The notes under the pieces were generated by a model that did no database searches, was not told the origin of the DNA, and saw nothing but the letters and a program-made list of their open reading frames with translations. Shown here one piece after another: positions 1 through 8,448 of a stretch of 64,000 bases of DNA; position 1 is the first letter of the stretch, and the number at the start of each line of letters is the position of its first letter. Both the position numbers and the translations under genes were made by a program. The DNA is from an uncultured Lachnospira sp. GTDB lineage: Bacteria; Bacillota; Clostridia; Lachnospirales; Lachnospiraceae. The stretch is from NCBI GenBank assembly GCA_910585095.1, contig CAJUBU010000004.1, forward strand, positions 60,447 to 124,446, given 5' to 3'.

Positions 1-89
1 ACATAACTAAACACTTCACGTAAAATAGGATTTTTAATATGAATGATATGAATGCTCATAATAGTATCTTCTTTCTAAATTGTTTTTAG

Positions 90-908
90 TCACATGGTAT
101 CCCATGTGAATTTTTTTTCTTCTTCATTAAAATATTTGAATAATACTTTTGCAATTATTTTGTTTTTTTCAACATAATGCGTTGTTGTCCAATATCTGGA
201 ATCCCATGATTCATTGCGGTTATCCCCCATAACAAAATAGCAGTTTTCTGGAACATGAAATTCTAATGTCTGTGTGTTGACATTCATAGGTTCTCTGATA
301 TAAGGTTCATCAATGGCAATATCATTAATATAGACAATTCCTTTTTCAATTTTGACGGTATCGCCTGGCTCACCAATCACTCTTTTTACAAAATTTTCCT
401 TTTCATTATCAGGATATTTGAATATAATTACATCACCACGTTTTGGATTGTCAAATATATAGGACAAGCGAAATCCGATAAGACGGTCACCAATCAAGAT
501 GGTATTTTTCATCGAACCTGTTGGAACTTGAGCATTGACAATAATAAATCGTAAAATAATAACCGATATAAAAAGAGCAATAATAAAAATTTTTACTAAT
601 CCTAAAAATTGTTGTAATAATAAAGTTTTTAAATTGCGATTTTTTGATTGTTTTATATCCTTGTTATCTTTAGAAAATAGAATATCCCATTCATCTAAGT
701 CTTCTAACAAGGAATCATCTATAAATTCATCTGTATCTTCATCTGGGTCATCATAATAAAAAGAATCATCTTCTATATATGGTTCAATATCTTCAAATAT
801 AATGTAATCATCAATGTTATCATCAATATAAATATCGTTTGGTTCATTAGGTTCATTATAAATATCCGAATTATTGGTATCTTTTGTGTAAGAATGGTGT
901 TGAGACAT
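90..908 (-). CDS. lepB: Signal peptidase I
   Basis: Membrane serine protease that removes signal peptides from exported proteins. A single membrane segment lies at about residues 100-125. It is followed by the S26 motif PTGSM with the nucleophile Ser132, the catalytic-base region FVKRVIGEPGD with Lys175, and the GDNRNESWDSRYW box near the C-terminus. The first 95 residues are an unusually long, very acidic cytoplasmic extension rich in Asp, Glu, Tyr and Ile, which is not needed in the family core (about 180 residues). AGGA lies about 9 bases before the ATG. The gene lies downstream of htpG on the same strand, with a terminator-like hairpin between them, so it probably has its own promoter. 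Identity is clear; the role of the acidic extension is unknown. Confidence 0.95.
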   Translation of the reverse strand: MSQHHSYTKDTNNSDIYNEPNEPNDIYIDDNIDDYIIFEDIEPYIEDDSFYYDDPDEDTDEFIDDSLLEDLDEWDILFSKDNKDIKQSKNRNLKTLLLQQFLGLVKIFIIALFISVIILRFIIVNAQVPTGSMKNTILIGDRLIGFRLSYIFDNPKRGDVIIFKYPDNEKENFVKRVIGEPGDTVKIEKGIVYINDIAIDEPYIREPMNVNTQTLEFHVPENCYFVMGDNRNESWDSRYWTTTHYVEKNKIIAKVLFKYFNEEEKKFTWDTM

Positions 909-992
909 ATATATTTCCTATCCAATAAAGCAAGCTCATTAAAAAATAATAAATACCACGCTGTGCGAGGTAGTTTTATACAAAACAAAATT

Positions 993-1020
993 GACACTGG
1001 GGCATTAATGTCTCAGTGCC
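993..1020 (-). terminator. Terminator-like hairpin after htpG
   Basis: A 12-base stem (GGCACTGAGACA on the minus strand, pairing with two G-U pairs) around a TTAA loop is followed on the minus strand by AATTTTGTTTTG. It lies 29 bases past the htpG stop. Confidence 0.65.
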
Positions 1021-1048
1021 AACCTGTATAATAATACAATATTACAAT

Positions 1049-3043
1049 TTATTTGGCAAGTAATTCCATGATTTTGTTGCTTCTGTTAATAAAATTCGTC
1101 ATTTGTTCTGGCTTTAATGGTTCATGACACAATAATGCAAGGTCGTATATCTGTTCACAGAAAAGCGTTGTATTTTCATTATCTTGATTATTAATAATAT
1201 ATTGAACAAGATTATTATTTGCATTTAAAATTAATGTTTGCCCTTGACTGCCAAACATTGAAGGGTCCATACCATACATATTGTACATTTTCATCATATC
1301 CTGCATTCTGCGGTCTTGTTCAGAAAGTGTTATCATAGCAGGAATAGAAGCATTTTTTAACTTAAAGACGCCAATTTTAAGGTTTTCATTATTTAAAGCT
1401 TTCTTGAATATATCCGTAAGTTTTTCGGTTACTTCTTTTAGTTCGTCCTCGCTTGCTTCTTCTTTAAAGCTGTCTGATAAATCAGCGTCAATCCTTGAAA
1501 AATGGATGCCTTCATTCTTTCCTTCCAAATGGGTAATAAATGGCTGGTCGATGTTGTGTGTTAAAATAATGGCATCGATGCCTTCTTCTTTAAACATATT
1601 GATATATTGGCTGTTTTCGGTTTCATCTGTAACATAAAAAATTGTGTTTTCATGTTTTTCTTTATTTTCTTCAAGGCACTCTTTTAATGTTAAATACTTG
1701 CCTTCAATATTTTTGAAAATAATAAAGTCATTCATTTTTTCAGCAAATTTTTCATCTTTTAGACAGCCAAATTTGATAAATGGATTGATGTCATCCCAAT
1801 ATTTTTCATAGTTTTCTTTGTCGGTCTTATACATTCCAGATAGTTTGTCACCGACCTTTTTCGTAATATATTCAGAAATTTTCTTGACAAAACCATCATT
1901 TTGCAGAGCGCTTCTTGAAACATTTAATGGAAGGTCAGGGCAGTCAATAACGCCTTTTAAGAGGAGTAAAAATTCTGGAATAACCTCTTTTATATTATCG
2001 GCAACGAAAACTTGGTTGTTATATAATTTAATTGTGCCTTCAATGGTTTCATATTCGGTATTAATTTTAGGAAAATATAAAATACCTTTTAGGTTAAATG
2101 GATAATCCATATTGAGATGAATCCAAAACAGTGGTTCTTTAAAATCGTTGAAAACGTTGCGATAAAAGGCTTTATATTCATCATCGCTGCATTCATTTGG
2201 ATGTTTTGTCCAAAGCGGGTGAATATCATTAATGGCAACAGGTCGTTTTTCAATTTTTGCCATCTTGACAGCAGGACTTTTTTCAACACTTTCTTTTGTG
2301 CCATCTTCTTTTTCAACTTCTTCTACAACAGCTTCTTTGACAAAAGTGTCCAAAACAACATCTTTTTCAGTCACTTCTTCCTCAGGGATTTCTTCGGTAA
2401 GTTGTCCTGCATCTTCGTTGGTAAAATAAATTGGGGTAGGCATAAAAGAGCAATATTTATTAATAACTTCTTTTGCTTTATACTCATTTGCAAATTCATA
2501 GCTGTTTTCATTTAAATATAGAGTAATTTCAGTGCCATGTGTCGTTTTACTGCTATCGCTCATATCGTACTCAGTGCCGCCGTCACATTCCCAGTGTACC
2601 GCTTTGGCGCCTTCCTGATAAGAAAGGGTATCAATGGTCACTTTATCAGCAACCATAAAAGCAGAGTAGAAGCCTAAGCCAAAATGACCAATAATCTGGT
2701 CTTCATTGGTCTTATCTTTATATTTTTCAAGGAATGCTTCTGCACCAGAAAAGGCAATCTGATTAATATATTCATTGACTTCGCTTGCGGTCATACCAAT
2801 ACCATTGTCAATAATTTTTACTGTTTTATTGTTTGCACTTACCTTAATATCAATTTTAAATTCTAAATCATCTGGTTTTTCATATTCGCCAATCAATTCT
2901 AATTTTTTTAATTTTGTGATGGCATCACATCCATTAGAAATAAGTTCTCTGAAAAAAATATCATGGTCAGAGTACATCCATTTTTTTATAATAGGGAATA
3001 TGTTTTGACTGTTAATTGACAGATTTCCATGTTCATTCGCCAT
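1049..3043 (-). CDS. htpG: Hsp90 chaperone HtpG
   Basis: ATP-dependent cytosolic chaperone of the Hsp90 family, 664 residues. The N-terminal GHKL ATPase is recognisable: the start reads GNLSINSQNIFPIIKKWMYS, followed by ELISNGCDA (catalytic Glu and ATP-contacting Asn), DNGIGM, and GHFGLGFYSAFMVAD with the lid glycines. The middle domain contains NVSRSALQND. The C-terminal dimerisation domain is shorter than in E. coli, and the linker after about residue 215 is acidic and Val/Glu-rich. AGGTTAAATC precedes the ATG, giving a good ribosome binding site. A CIRCE operator lies upstream, so HrcA repression and heat induction are expected. Confidence 0.96.
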   Translation of the reverse strand: MANEHGNLSINSQNIFPIIKKWMYSDHDIFFRELISNGCDAITKLKKLELIGEYEKPDDLEFKIDIKVSANNKTVKIIDNGIGMTASEVNEYINQIAFSGAEAFLEKYKDKTNEDQIIGHFGLGFYSAFMVADKVTIDTLSYQEGAKAVHWECDGGTEYDMSDSSKTTHGTEITLYLNENSYEFANEYKAKEVINKYCSFMPTPIYFTNEDAGQLTEEIPEEEVTEKDVVLDTFVKEAVVEEVEKEDGTKESVEKSPAVKMAKIEKRPVAINDIHPLWTKHPNECSDDEYKAFYRNVFNDFKEPLFWIHLNMDYPFNLKGILYFPKINTEYETIEGTIKLYNNQVFVADNIKEVIPEFLLLLKGVIDCPDLPLNVSRSALQNDGFVKKISEYITKKVGDKLSGMYKTDKENYEKYWDDINPFIKFGCLKDEKFAEKMNDFIIFKNIEGKYLTLKECLEENKEKHENTIFYVTDETENSQYINMFKEEGIDAIILTHNIDQPFITHLEGKNEGIHFSRIDADLSDSFKEEASEDELKEVTEKLTDIFKKALNNENLKIGVFKLKNASIPAMITLSEQDRRMQDMMKMYNMYGMDPSMFGSQGQTLILNANNNLVQYIINNQDNENTTLFCEQIYDLALLCHEPLKPEQMTNFINRSNKIMELLAK

Positions 3044-3079
3044 GATTTAACCTCCATAAATCAAATTTTCTTAAGATGT

Positions 3080-3108
3080 AATTTAATACACTTTTTAAAT
3101 GAAGTCAA
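3080..3108 (-). promoter_or_regulatory. Candidate htpG promoter
   Basis: On the minus strand, TTGACT (3108-3103), a 17-base spacer and TAAATT (3085-3080) lie about 40 bases before the htpG start. The adjacent CIRCE sits just upstream of this -35. A second possible -10 (TATTAT) lies 3 bases beyond the CIRCE, so the true start site is uncertain. Confidence 0.45.
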
Positions 3109-3115
3109 GAAAAAA

Positions 3116-3142
3116 TTAGCACTCAAATAACTAGAGTGCTAA
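3116..3142 (-). promoter_or_regulatory. CIRCE operator (HrcA site)
   Basis: A perfect TTAGCACTC - 9 bases - GAGTGCTAA inverted repeat matches the CIRCE consensus bound by the heat-shock repressor HrcA. It lies 73 bases upstream of htpG, the only gene it can serve on that side. The gene on the other side ends at 3228 and reads toward it. Confidence 0.93.
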
Positions 3143-3227
3143 CAATAATAGTGCAAAGCCAGTAACCATGCAGGTTTGCAAATTTATAAAAAAATTATGA
3201 AACATATAAAAAATGATAGTTTGTAAA

Positions 3228-3725
3228 TTATTGTTCTTCAAAAGGCAGTTCTATTTGATTGAGAAAATTTTTGATATAGTGGTCGAAACTATGTTCTAAC
3301 GTCTTGTCTAAAGTAAATGTATGAAGGCAGGTTCCTGTAATAATCGTAATTCCATTTTCGTTATAACGAATATTGACAAAAAGCCGGTCGATATCATCGG
3401 AAGCAATCGTGCTGTCAATATTTGCAAGAATTTCAGTCTCAATGTTTTTGGGAATGACAAAAATAATCTTCATAGCAGTAGGAACTTTATTGCCTTTAAT
3501 AATAGAGTAGCAAAACGGCTTTATCTGTGACCATAACACATATGTTTTATCACTAAGGGCTTCATATTCTTCGTCGCTGAAAAAATGGCGGTTGATTTCA
3601 CCGCTTATGGTAAAAGGATTTGCCATCATAAGCGTTGCTTCAGACAGAAGAAAGTTGTCCCAAGTGTCTTTAATAAGCAAGTGAGACATAAATTGTTTAG
3701 TATCTTTTATATGTAAAGAAATCAT
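3228..3725 (-). CDS. DUF5721 family protein
   Basis: Small cytosolic protein of about 165 residues with no signal peptide or membrane segment. The pattern matches what I recall of the Lachnospiraceae family DUF5721: an N-terminal 'isLhIKDTKqFMshLL', a central 'LWSQIKPFCYSIIKG', and a C-terminal 'GTCLHTFTLDKTLEHSFD'. The family has no established function. The ATG at 3725 is preferred because GGAGG lies 11 bases upstream; a TTG at 3728 is an alternative. It is transcribed toward htpG from its own upstream region, with no obvious operon partner. Confidence 0.7.
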   Translation of the reverse strand: MISLHIKDTKQFMSHLLIKDTWDNFLLSEATLMMANPFTISGEINRHFFSDEEYEALSDKTYVLWSQIKPFCYSIIKGNKVPTAMKIIFVIPKNIETEILANIDSTIASDDIDRLFVNIRYNENGITIITGTCLHTFTLDKTLEHSFDHYIKNFLNQIELPFEEQ

Positions 3726-3893
3726 CAAATTATTGACCTCCAAATAGATTGAGTAAGAGGATTGTAAATATCCACTTTATTTTGTTATATAATATTAAAA
3801 TTATTATATAATATTAAAACTATATTTTCAAGAGATTAAAACAAGAAATACAATACTTTAGCCGAGGTGCGATAATGAAGTATTTATGTAAGA

Positions 3894-3923
3894 TGGCGGT
3901 ACAACCGAAAGGATGTGCCGCCA
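3894..3923. terminator. Possible hairpin terminator after ABC permease
   Basis: TGGCGGTAC and GTGCCGCCA form a 9-base stem (one G-U pair) around 12 bases, 20 bases past the permease stop. The T-run is poor on the minus strand, so termination is only possible. Confidence 0.35.
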
Positions 3924-3942
3924 CTTTGCAGATTTTTATAAG

Positions 3943-4788
3943 TTATCTTTTTGCTGGAGCGCCACCTCGCATCCCTGAGGTGACTTTGATAGTGGAGAAA
4001 TCTGCACGATTAAATTTACGGACGCACAGCACAAAGAAAAAAGCGCCAATCAAAATGGTAATAGCCAGCCCCATCAGAGGCGTGATGACAAATCCGCCAA
4101 TGGAGAATGCCATACCCTGTTCTACCAGTTCCTCTGTAGTCAGTGTGTGCGCCCCCAGAGCGATATAACGGAAAATCGAGGTCGTATAGGTCAGAGGATT
4201 CAAGTAGACAATGGGCAGGAGAAAAATAGGTATGATTGTGGTGGGGATATACGCACCAGAAACAAAGGTCAGAGGCATCATAATCATGGAGCTGAGGGTT
4301 TGAAAGGCGGGAGAGTTGCGGGAAACTGTTGCCAGAAACAGACCGATAGCGCTGAATGCCATAGCAGAAACTAGCATTACTGCAATCAGAAGCAGGATTT
4401 GCAGGATATCCACCCGCAATCCAAGAACAATGCCACAGGTCATGGTAACAACCCCTTGTAGTGTGGCAATGACCGCCCCCGACAGAATGTGTCCCATAGA
4501 AATTTGCGTTCGTGCAATGGGAGCAACCAAAACCTCTTTCATATAACCACTGGAAATGTCGGACAGAATATCAGAGGAATTATTGATACTAACCTGAAAC
4601 ACGCTCATGATAATTACACCAGAAATCAGATAATTCATGGGCGCATCAAAACTGCTCATGGAAGATTTCATGAGAAACGAAAACATCACTAGCATAAACA
4701 TAGACATAAAGAGTGCTCCAAATACCCGTCCCTTACTCCTAATATAATTCAGTAAATTTCTTTGTAAAATAGCTGTAATTGGGTTCAT
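3943..4788 (-). CDS. ABC-2 type exporter permease
   Basis: Membrane half of a two-component DrrAB-type exporter, 281 residues with about six hydrophobic segments. The N-terminal 'ITAILQRNLLNYIRSKG' matches the usual cytoplasmic entry helix of ABC-2 permeases, and 'MIMMPLTFVSGAYIPTTIIP' is the characteristic fifth-helix region. Its start overlaps the end of the ATPase gene by four bases (4785-4788), so the two are translationally coupled. G+C content is visibly higher (about 48 percent in sampled lines) than in flanking genes (about 32 percent). The substrate is unknown; drugs, peptides or lipids are all possible. The neighbouring MarR gene favours an inducible efflux role. Confidence 0.88.
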   Translation of the reverse strand: MNPITAILQRNLLNYIRSKGRVFGALFMSMFMLVMFSFLMKSSMSSFDAPMNYLISGVIIMSVFQVSINNSSDILSDISSGYMKEVLVAPIARTQISMGHILSGAVIATLQGVVTMTCGIVLGLRVDILQILLLIAVMLVSAMAFSAIGLFLATVSRNSPAFQTLSSMIMMPLTFVSGAYIPTTIIPIFLLPIVYLNPLTYTTSIFRYIALGAHTLTTEELVEQGMAFSIGGFVITPLMGLAITILIGAFFFVLCVRKFNRADFSTIKVTSGMRGGAPAKR

Positions 4789-5702
4789 CTTTCTCGAATC
4801 TCCTTTCCTGTAATTGCCAAGAATACTTCATTCAGTGTTCCATTTTTTACTTCAAAGTCCGTAATTGCGGTTCTGTGTGCGGATAAAATTTCCAATGCGA
4901 CCGATGCTTTTTTTGTATGAAAAATCAGTTTGTTTCCATTTTTCCGATAGGAAACATTTTGTTCCTGCAATGTAGTCTCCAATGGTTGGGTCTGTGTGCA
5001 GACAACATCTACCTCCGTGCCAGTATATTGATGCTTTAAGTTCTCTGGTGTATCGTGGGCGATGATTTTGCCGTGATCCATAATAACAATTTTGGAACAG
5101 ACCTCTGCCTCGTCCATATAATGGGTGGTTAGGAAGATTGTCATATTTTTCTGCTTTTGGAGTCGCTGGATATATTCCCACACATTAGCTCTGGTCTGCG
5201 GATCCAAACCAGTAGTGGGTTCGTCCAAAAATAAAACTTTGGGATCGTGTACCAATCCTCTTGCAATCTCAGCTCGTCGTTTCATACCACCAGATAGACT
5301 GCCTACCGTCGCTCGCCTCCATTCCGTAAGCTCCACCAGATCAAGAGCAAAGTTGATACGTTCTTGTACCTCGTTCTTTGGCACTTTGTAGAAGCTGCAA
5401 TGGTATTTCAAGTTTTCTTCCACTGTCATTTGGGCATCGAGAGTGGAATCCTGAAAGACGATCCCTATGTCCTTCCGCACTAAACTGCGTTCTTCGCAAA
5501 CATCATGTCCGTTGATTGTCAGGGTGCCTTTCGTTTTGTCAAGAATCGTACACAGTGTATTGATAGTCGTGCTTTTGCCTGCGCCGTTGGGACCGAGGAA
5601 AGCAAAAATACTGCCTTCGTCTACAGTGAAAGAAATGTCATCCACCGCTGTAAAATCCCCATACTTTTTAGAAAAATGTTCCACTTGTATAATTGGGTTC
5701 AT
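4785..5702 (-). CDS. ABC exporter ATP-binding protein (DrrA-like)
   Basis: ATPase subunit, 305 residues, powering the permease encoded next to it. It has Walker A GPNGAGKST, the signature SLSGGMKRR, Walker B VLFLDEPTTGLDP and the H-loop LTTHYMDEAE. The C-terminal 80 residues form the extra domain typical of DrrA/DUF4162 proteins. The ATG at 5702 is chosen because TAGGAGGTAAC lies directly upstream; an in-frame start 45 bases earlier falls inside a hairpin. Gene order is marR - ATPase - permease on one strand. Substrate not deducible. Confidence 0.92.
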   Translation of the reverse strand: MNPIIQVEHFSKKYGDFTAVDDISFTVDEGSIFAFLGPNGAGKSTTINTLCTILDKTKGTLTINGHDVCEERSLVRKDIGIVFQDSTLDAQMTVEENLKYHCSFYKVPKNEVQERINFALDLVELTEWRRATVGSLSGGMKRRAEIARGLVHDPKVLFLDEPTTGLDPQTRANVWEYIQRLQKQKNMTIFLTTHYMDEAEVCSKIVIMDHGKIIAHDTPENLKHQYTGTEVDVVCTQTQPLETTLQEQNVSYRKNGNKLIFHTKKASVALEILSAHRTAITDFEVKNGTLNEVFLAITGKEIRER

Positions 5703-5710
5703 GTTGTTAC

Positions 5711-5754
5711 CTCCTAAAAAATGAAGTCCTATGCGAATTACTCGCATAGGACTT
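5711..5754 (-). terminator. 13-bp inverted repeat plus T-run before the ABC genes
   Basis: AAGTCCTATGCGA and its exact complement flank the 5-base loop at 5724-5754. On the minus strand the repeat is followed by CATTTTTT and then directly by the AGGAGG of the ATPase gene. It could be a terminator after marR, an attenuator, or a MarR binding site. Confidence 0.6.
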
Positions 5755-5820
5755 ATCTCTATAGTAATTTATAGTGCCTCAGCTATTTTGTTATTCAATC
5801 CTGCGTTTTTACAAAGGGAA

Positions 5821-6246
5821 TCACCTCCAAATATCGCCCAGCTCAATCAGTCTGGCTTGTATGCGAACATAGGCTTTTGCATCATCTTCCCCTAAAGCCT
5901 CCAGCATTTTTGCCACCGAATGAATCATTTCGGTTCGTCGTTTTTCAACTAAGGCTATGCCCTTTTCCGTCAGGCAGACAATGACCTGCCGACTGTCTGA
6001 AGGGTCAGGAGTTCGTGTAATCATGTCCTGTTCCTCTAAAGATTTCAGCATGGTTGCGACCCTTGCCGTGGTCAGCATAAGCGCTCTGCTCATGTCTTTG
6101 GGATACGCCCGGTTTCCATTTGTTGCCAGATAATTTAACGCGAAAAATTCGCCCCTTGCTATTTGGGACATGGTTCGCTCCATCTTGATTTGCGGCGCGG
6201 CGGCACGCATATCAATAAGTTGTATCGCCAATTCAGTGTAGTTCAT
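5821..6246 (-). CDS. MarR family transcriptional regulator
   Basis: Winged-helix DNA-binding regulator of 141 residues, a normal MarR length. The recognition region reads 'YPKDMSRALMLTTARVATMLKSLEEQDMITRTPDPSDSRQVIVCLTEKG', with the wing Asp-Ser-Arg typical of MarR. The ATG at 6246 is preferred: the 39 in-frame codons upstream overlap a strong promoter (6287-6315), and the protein from 6246 begins with the expected dimerisation helix. It lies directly upstream of the exporter genes on the same strand and shares their raised G+C, so it is inferred to regulate them and itself. The ligand is unknown. Confidence 0.88.
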   Translation of the reverse strand: MNYTELAIQLIDMRAAAPQIKMERTMSQIARGEFFALNYLATNGNRAYPKDMSRALMLTTARVATMLKSLEEQDMITRTPDPSDSRQVIVCLTEKGIALVEKRRTEMIHSVAKMLEALGEDDAKAYVRIQARLIELGDIWR

Positions 6247-6271
6247 GTATTTTAAATACCTTTCAAAATTA

Positions 6272-6315
6272 CTAACTCTATTAGATATAATATCACCGAT
6301 TTTTGCCTCTGTCAA
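6272..6315 (-). promoter_or_regulatory. marR promoter with small dyad
   Basis: On the minus strand, TTGACA (6315-6310), exactly 17 bases, then TATTAT (6292-6287) form a near-consensus sigma-A promoter. CTAA-N5-TTAG at 6272-6284, just past the -10, is a small dyad positioned as an autoregulatory operator. Confidence 0.75.
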
Positions 6316-6510
6316 TAGAGTAGAAATAATTTTTAGAAAAAATCTTAATGTACAGTGTGCCATTGTAGATAAATATTTTCTTACAGGGACTTTATCATTC
6401 TCAATGTGTTTAGATTCTGTTTGAGATCATTTAATTTATGAAGTATAAAGATAAATTACCATAGACAAAAATTAGCAGAGTGATAAAATATCATCCCTGC
6501 CAATCTTAAC

Positions 6511-6780
6511 TTACGTATAAATCAAGTCAATCTTTACAATTTCCATTGCTCTGCTGCGAATATTATTCATTTTCTATACCCATTTGAGCTGAGTCTTTTA
6601 GCTGTTCTGTTACGCCTTTCCCTCTGCTATCTGATTTACCAGACGAAAAAACATATCATCTGCCTACACTTCAATATTAGCAAGATAACTGTTTAATTTA
6701 TTGCTTGTAAGCAAAGTAATGTATGTTGCTCTTTTATGCCTTTTCAAATAGCGTTTATGCCGTTGGTCCCATACGCCTAT
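6511..6780 (-). pseudogene. tnpV: Decayed tnpV (transposon-encoded protein)
   Basis: Reading the minus strand in one frame gives 'IGVWDQRHKRYLKRHK', 'LLTSNKLNSYLANIEV', 'ADDMFFRLVNQIAEGKA' and 'KMNNIRSRAMEIVKIDLIY'. These are recognisable in order as the TnpV family found on clostridial mobile elements. Four in-frame stop codons interrupt this frame, and the N-terminal third is missing, so the gene is dead. It fills most of the 440-base gap between marR and the ABC importer genes. The match is from memory of the family; no alignment was run. Confidence 0.75.
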
Positions 6781-6805
6781 TTAAAATAAATGTCTATACC
6801 AATTT

Positions 6806-7642
6806 TCAATCAATACGAATCAATTTGTTAATAATATCAACAATTTTAAATAATATTATCGAAATAATACAAAGAATAATAATCGCCATAGCGATAACAT
6901 CCATACAAAATATTTGACTGTTGTAGATAATAAGGTATCCCAAGCCTTGTCTTGCAGCTAAAAATTCACCAATAATTACACCGACAAGGCATAAACCAAT
7001 ATTGACTTTCATATTACTTATTATAGTATTTAAAGATGAAGGAAGTATCAATTTAAATAAGGTTTGTCGTTTTGTTGCGCCAAAGGTACTCATCAGTTTA
7101 AGCAATTCAGGGTCTGTTTCCATAAAACTGGTATAAATATTTAATATGGTTCCAAAGAGCGCTACAGAGATAGCCGTTACAATAATGGCTTTTGGACTGT
7201 TGCCAAGCCAGACAATAAGCATAGGTGCCAGCGCCGATTTTGGAAGGCTGTTTAGCACAACTAGGTAAGGCTCCAGCACATGAGATAAAGGCGTGTAAAG
7301 CCATAAAAGAAGAGCTACGCCAATACCTAAAATAACAATCAGTGCAAAACTGATAAAAGTCTCTCCCATAGTGATGGCAATATGTTGGAATATGCTGCCA
7401 TCCGATACCATTTTTATAAAACATTTTACAATTCTTGAAGGTGAACTAAATATAAAACTATCTATCCACCCAATTCTTGCAGCAACTTCCCAAAATATAG
7501 TAATGCCAAATAATAATAATATTTGAGTACAGAGGATAAGAGAATGGTATTTATGAATTTTTTTGACGTATTTTTGTTGTGCCGCGCTGATGGCAGGAAG
7601 TTGTTTTTGTGTGTTATTTATTTTAGTATGACTGCGTTTCAT
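6806..7642 (-). CDS. ABC importer permease (SsuC/TauC/ThiX type)
   Basis: Inner-membrane permease of the nitrate/sulfonate/taurine or thiamine-precursor importer class, 278 residues with six to seven hydrophobic segments. The EAA loop reads 'LLKLMSTFGATKRQTLFKLILPSSLNTII', and 'GEFLAARQGLGYLIIYNSQIFCMDVI' is the usual C-terminal motif. The ATG at 7642 is chosen because AAGGAG lies 8 bases upstream; it overlaps the ATPase stop as ATGA. The substrate cannot be assigned, because the binding protein that would indicate it is not nearby. Confidence 0.88.
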   Translation of the reverse strand: MKRSHTKINNTQKQLPAISAAQQKYVKKIHKYHSLILCTQILLLFGITIFWEVAARIGWIDSFIFSSPSRIVKCFIKMVSDGSIFQHIAITMGETFISFALIVILGIGVALLLWLYTPLSHVLEPYLVVLNSLPKSALAPMLIVWLGNSPKAIIVTAISVALFGTILNIYTSFMETDPELLKLMSTFGATKRQTLFKLILPSSLNTIISNMKVNIGLCLVGVIIGEFLAARQGLGYLIIYNSQIFCMDVIAMAIIILCIISIILFKIVDIINKLIRID

Positions 7643-8382
7643 GATACAATCTCCTTCCATATACGATTAAAATAATCGGAAAATTCTGGCATACTTCTGG
7701 TGGCAAACGGTGAGCGTGTTGGATTGTCAAAATGAATATCAATCGTATCTTTCACTGTTCCAGGACGAGCGCTTAATATAATGACTTTATCACCCATAGC
7801 AACAGCTTCAGCAATATCATGAGTCACTAATATAGCCGTCTTAGATTGGTCTTTTATAATGCGGTATATATCATCGCTTACTTCCAATCTTGTCTGATAA
7901 TCTAGTGCTGAAAATGGTTCATCGAGAAGTAAAATATCAGGTTCCATAGCAAGCGTCCTTATCAGAGCAGCTCTTTGCCTCATACCACCTGAAAGCTGAG
8001 AGGGCTTGGAATTTTTAAAATGTTCTAATCCATAGGTTTTTAACATCGTATCAACCAATTTTATTTTTTCAGGCGTACATTGTCCACAAGTTTCCAAGCC
8101 TAATAAAACATTTTTATAGACAGAACGCCATTGAAAAAGGCTGTCTTTTTGAAGCATATAGCCAATATGAATATTGGGATTGTATTCTATGGTTCCAGAA
8201 TCAGGCTCTATCAATCCAGATATAATGGATAATAGAGTGGATTTTCCACATCCTGATGGACCAACAATGGAAGTGAAACTACCAGGTTCAATATCAAAAT
8301 TTATATCTTTGAGAGCTGTAGTTTCACGTTCTTTTGAATGATATGAATAATTAATATGTTTAATTGATAGAATAGGATTCAT
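7639..8382 (-). CDS. ABC importer ATP-binding protein (SsuB/TauB type)
   Basis: ATPase subunit of 247 residues for the adjacent permease. It has Walker A GPSGCGKST, a Q-loop in GYMLQKDSLFQW, signature QLSGGMRQRAAL, Walker B ILLLDEPFSALD and H-loop LVTHDIAEAVAMGD. The C-terminal 'DIHFDNPTRSPFATRSMPEF' resembles the nitrate/sulfonate/taurine subfamily. It is the first gene of a two-gene operon, divergent from the DHH phosphoesterase gene. No periplasmic-type binding protein lies on either side. Confidence 0.9.
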   Translation of the reverse strand: MNPILSIKHINYSYHSKERETTALKDINFDIEPGSFTSIVGPSGCGKSTLLSIISGLIEPDSGTIEYNPNIHIGYMLQKDSLFQWRSVYKNVLLGLETCGQCTPEKIKLVDTMLKTYGLEHFKNSKPSQLSGGMRQRAALIRTLAMEPDILLLDEPFSALDYQTRLEVSDDIYRIIKDQSKTAILVTHDIAEAVAMGDKVIILSARPGTVKDTIDIHFDNPTRSPFATRSMPEFSDYFNRIWKEIVS

Positions 8383-8448
8383 GGCAACTCTCCAGATATG
8401 AAACGATAACTATATAGTATATATATGAAAGAAATCCATAGGGTGTGA

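Noticed and set aside
2117..2515. Open frame of 132 codons on the plus strand inside htpG
   Set aside because: Lies entirely antisense to a well-conserved gene, has no ribosome binding site and is Phe/Ile-rich, as expected from antisense of AT-rich coding DNA.
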